Shown here piece by piece: positions 61,283-64,000 of a stretch of DNA of 64,000 bases; position 1 is the stretch's first letter, and each line of letters starts with the position of its first letter. The stretch lies in the NCBI GenBank assembly GCA_035265665.1, contig DATFOK010000105.1, forward strand, positions 7,017 through 71,016, given 5' to 3'. The stretch is from DASUPK01 sp035265665 (GTDB taxonomy: Bacteria; Actinomycetota; Thermoleophilia; Solirubrobacterales; 70-9). A model generated the notes under the pieces. That model was not told where the DNA came from. It saw only the letters and a list, made by a program, of their open reading frames with translations, and made no database searches. Made by a program: the position numbers and the translations under genes.

Positions 61283-62032
61283 ATGAGTGAGAACCGACCG
61301 CGGGCGCGGGCGCGGCGGGCCGCCACCGTGCTCGAGGTGGACGGCCTGACGAAGAAGTTCGGTGAGCGGGTCGCTCTGAGCGACGTGAGCCTCGACGTGC
61401 GGGCGGGTGAGCTCCTGGCGGTGCTCGGGCCGAACGGCGCCGGCAAGACCACCCTGCTCTCGATCCTGGCCGAAATCACCAGGGCGGACTCGGGCCGGAT
61501 CACGAGCCCGAACGGGGATGTCGGCTGGGTGCCTCAGCAGGCCGGCCTCTACCACCGGCTCACGGTGGAGGAGAACCTGCGGCTCTTCGCGCACATGGAG
61601 GGCGTCGACGACGTCGAGGGGAAGGTCGAGCGGATGCTCGAGCAGACCGGCCTCGCCGAGCGCCGCCATGACCCGGTCTCCTCGCTCTCGGGCGGCAATC
61701 AGCAGCGCATCAACATCGCGATCGGGCTGTTGGGTGACCCGTCCGTTCTCCTGCTCGACGAGCCCAGCTCCGGCCTCGACCCGAGTCAGCGCGTCCGGCT
61801 CTGGGAGTTCGTCGCCGGCCTCGCCGAGGGCGGGACAACCGTGATCTATTCGACCCACCAGATCGAGGAGGCGAGCCATTACGGCGACCGCCTCGTCGTG
61901 CTCGCCGACGGGGAGACGATCTTCGACGGCAGCTTCGAGGAACTCCGCCGGGCGGCTGGCCCCCGGCCCGAGGGAACGGCCGCGGATCCGGAGAACGACT
62001 TCGTCCGTTTCCTGCACCAGCGAGGGCACTGA
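61283..62032 (+). CDS. ABC transporter ATP-binding protein
   Basis: A 249-aa ATPase of the ABC-2 exporter type. Walker A GPNGAGKTTLLS, Q-loop VPQQAG, signature LSGGNQQRINIAIGL, Walker B LLLDEPSSGLDPSQ and the H-loop STHQIEE are complete. The signature has Asn in place of the usual Glu/Gln (LSGGN). ATG at 61283 starts MSENRPRARA, 11 bp after the fold-back element. It is coupled to the permease by one-base overlap (TGATG). Confidence 0.93.
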   Translation: MSENRPRARARRAATVLEVDGLTKKFGERVALSDVSLDVRAGELLAVLGPNGAGKTTLLSILAEITRADSGRITSPNGDVGWVPQQAGLYHRLTVEENLRLFAHMEGVDDVEGKVERMLEQTGLAERRHDPVSSLSGGNQQRINIAIGLLGDPSVLLLDEPSSGLDPSQRVRLWEFVAGLAEGGTTVIYSTHQIEEASHYGDRLVVLADGETIFDGSFEELRRAAGPRPEGTAADPENDFVRFLHQRGH

Positions 62033-63387
62033 TGCGCTGGCTGCTCCTCAAGGACCTGCAGCTGCTGCGGCGCTCGCCACTCGTCACCGGTCTCCTGATC
62101 GTCTACCCGATCGTCCTCGCCGTGCTGATCGGCCTGGCGATCTCCCGCACCCCCGACAAGCCGCGGGTCGCCTTTCTCAACCAGATCCCCAGGAGCGCTG
62201 GCCTCAGCCTGGGGGATACCGGTGGTTTCTCGCAGGAGGAGGCTCGCCGCCGCCTCTGCGCCAAGATCGAGTGCGTGTCTGCCTCGAGTCGCGCGGAGGT
62301 GGAGCAGAAGGTGACGGACGGCGAGGTGCTCGGCGGGCTGATCCTCCCGCCCGACTTCCTCAACAAGCTGCAGGCGGAGCTCAGCACCAACTCATCGGAG
62401 CCTGCGACGGTCGAGGTCCTCGTCAACCAGGACGACCCGCTCAAGGCGCAGATCGTCGACGACCGGATCAGTTCCCTGCTCACCGAGGCGAATCTGCTGC
62501 TCTCGGGCCAGATCACCAAGGTTGCCGTCAACTACGAGGAGCTCCTCGCGAGTGGGGGCGAGTTCGAGATCCCGTTCCTGAACCAGACGGTGCACGTCCT
62601 CGGCCTGGAGCGCTCCGAGCAGATCCTGCGATCGGTCCAGGGCAGCCTGCCGCCCGAGCAGCGACGCCAGGTCACGCAGGTGACCGACTTCGCCCGGCTC
62701 GCCCGGGAGAATCTGGCGCTCGCGAACCAGTTGCTCTCCTCGATCCGCCAGCCGATCGCAGTCGACAAGCAGGTGATTGCCGGGAGCGTTCCGCCGCTCG
62801 ACACCTTCGCGGTGGCGGTCGCCGCCGCGGTCACCCTGCTGTTCATCACGGTGCTGCTGGTCTCCGGCTCGCTGGCGCTCGAGCGGGAGGAGAACACCTT
62901 CACCCGCCTCACCCGGGGCCTGGTCAGCCGGGAGGGGTTGCTGGTCGAGAAGGCGGTTCTCGGGACAGGCGCGGCGCTGGTGGTGACCCTCCTGCTGTTG
63001 CTCGTGATCACGCCCTTCGAGTCGATCGGCTGGAGCCGGATCCACCTGATCGTCCCGGCGATCCTGCTCGCCGGCGCCGCCTCCTCGGCGCTCGGGCTGG
63101 CGATCGGGGCGGCGGCGCGCGAGGTGCGAGCGAGCGCGCTGCTCGCCTTCGCCCTGGCGCTGCCGGTCGCGTTCATCTCGCTCGTTCCGTCGGGCACGGT
63201 CAGCAAGGGGCTGCTCGATGTGATCCACGTGATCGCCGGCGCCTTCCCCTTCCGTCCGGCGCTGGACGCCCTCGAGGGAGCCCTCTCGGCCTCGGGGCCG
63301 TCCCTGGGCCTTCCCCTCCTCCACCTGGGGCTGCTGACAGTCGGTTACCTGGCAATCGCGCGGATCGCGCTACGCCGTTTCGCGTGA
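62032..63387 (+). CDS. ABC-2-type transporter permease with large external domain
   Basis: A 451-aa permease. One N-terminal membrane helix (about residues 17-40) is separated from five C-terminal helices (from about 262) by a ~220-residue extracytoplasmic region, the ABC2_membrane_3 layout seen in YhgE- and Nat-like exporters. Typical is LALEREENTFTRLTRGLVSREGLLVEKAV. Substrate unknown; a role in lipid, drug or polymer export is possible. hemB starts 95 bp downstream but belongs to an unrelated pathway. Confidence 0.9.
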   Translation: MRWLLLKDLQLLRRSPLVTGLLIVYPIVLAVLIGLAISRTPDKPRVAFLNQIPRSAGLSLGDTGGFSQEEARRRLCAKIECVSASSRAEVEQKVTDGEVLGGLILPPDFLNKLQAELSTNSSEPATVEVLVNQDDPLKAQIVDDRISSLLTEANLLLSGQITKVAVNYEELLASGGEFEIPFLNQTVHVLGLERSEQILRSVQGSLPPEQRRQVTQVTDFARLARENLALANQLLSSIRQPIAVDKQVIAGSVPPLDTFAVAVAAAVTLLFITVLLVSGSLALEREENTFTRLTRGLVSREGLLVEKAVLGTGAALVVTLLLLLVITPFESIGWSRIHLIVPAILLAGAASSALGLAIGAAAREVRASALLAFALALPVAFISLVPSGTVSKGLLDVIHVIAGAFPFRPALDALEGALSASGPSLGLPLLHLGLLTVGYLAIARIALRRFA

Positions 63388-63482
63388 ACCCTTCTGCGCG
63401 GGTGGCGCCGTAGGTGGGGACGGTACCTGCGGCGACAGCACCCGCGCCGAGCGCACACGTGGACCGGCCTAGAATCAGCTGC

Positions 63483-64000
<518 letters not shown>

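Overview
The window is a very GC-rich bacterial chromosome segment that carries the replication-origin gene block. The cluster fhaA-fhaB-pstP-rodA-pbpA-pknB (FHA proteins with DUF3662, PASTA kinase), a LytR C-terminal-domain protein and widespread GTG/TTG starts point to an actinobacterium. The E. coli-length GyrB and the overall gene mix suggest a deep-branching class such as Thermoleophilia/Solirubrobacterales; that placement is inference from gene content, not from a marker search.

Layout. 1-7 kb: an edge-truncated winged-helix protein, an ammonium transporter with its PII protein, metF, an alpha/beta hydrolase, a DUF3105 protein and a secreted PGRP-type amidase. 6.8-20 kb: a cell-surface polysaccharide locus (FemAB-like and GNAT transferases, initiating sugar-phosphate transferase, four glycosyltransferases, flippase, O-antigen-ligase-like polymerase, FlgD-Ig-like and LytR_C proteins, a WbpM/CapD-type dehydratase). 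19.7-23.7 kb: DedA, UppP, PurM, an NTF2-like protein and a DsbA-like protein. 23.8-35.1 kb: three Ser/Thr kinases, the rodA/pbpA wall-elongation pair, a PP2C phosphatase, two FHA proteins and a Ddl, tying phospho-signalling to peptidoglycan synthesis. 35.3-38.5 kb: a CARDB-type anchored protein, pheA, an HNH nuclease and a decayed phosphodiester glycosidase. 38.5-52.7 kb: the origin block, with gyrA, gyrB, dciA, recF, dnaN, dnaA on the minus strand and rpmH, rnpA, yidD, yidC, khpB/jag, rsmG, parA, parB on the plus strand, followed by tRNA-Ile(GAT). 52.7-64 kb: SRPBCC protein, bifunctional nuclease, a second Ddl, an aminotransferase, a phosphodiesterase/GtrA/PepSY-GT-C group, a YmdB-type metallophosphoesterase, an ABC exporter and the start of hemB.

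Genes are packed with 1-4 nt stop/start overlaps (TGATG, ATGA, GTGA, TTGA), and no gene-free stretch exceeds 300 bases.

The most unusual observations are: (i) at least three genes whose conserved N-termini can only be reached through non-standard start codons (dnaA from GTT, fhaA from ATC, a FlgD-Ig-like gene from CTG); (ii) a family of short REP-like palindromes, two copies of which fill the whole gap between coupled genes and carry the Shine-Dalgarno sequence of the next gene (ddl, recF); (iii) a 169-bp fold-back element whose two strands both encode a small ORF starting MSDPT and ending VGSLI; (iv) a PII protein lacking the modifiable Tyr51; (v) a PepSY-GT-C fusion; and (vi) a GyrA with a long histone-H1-like basic tail.
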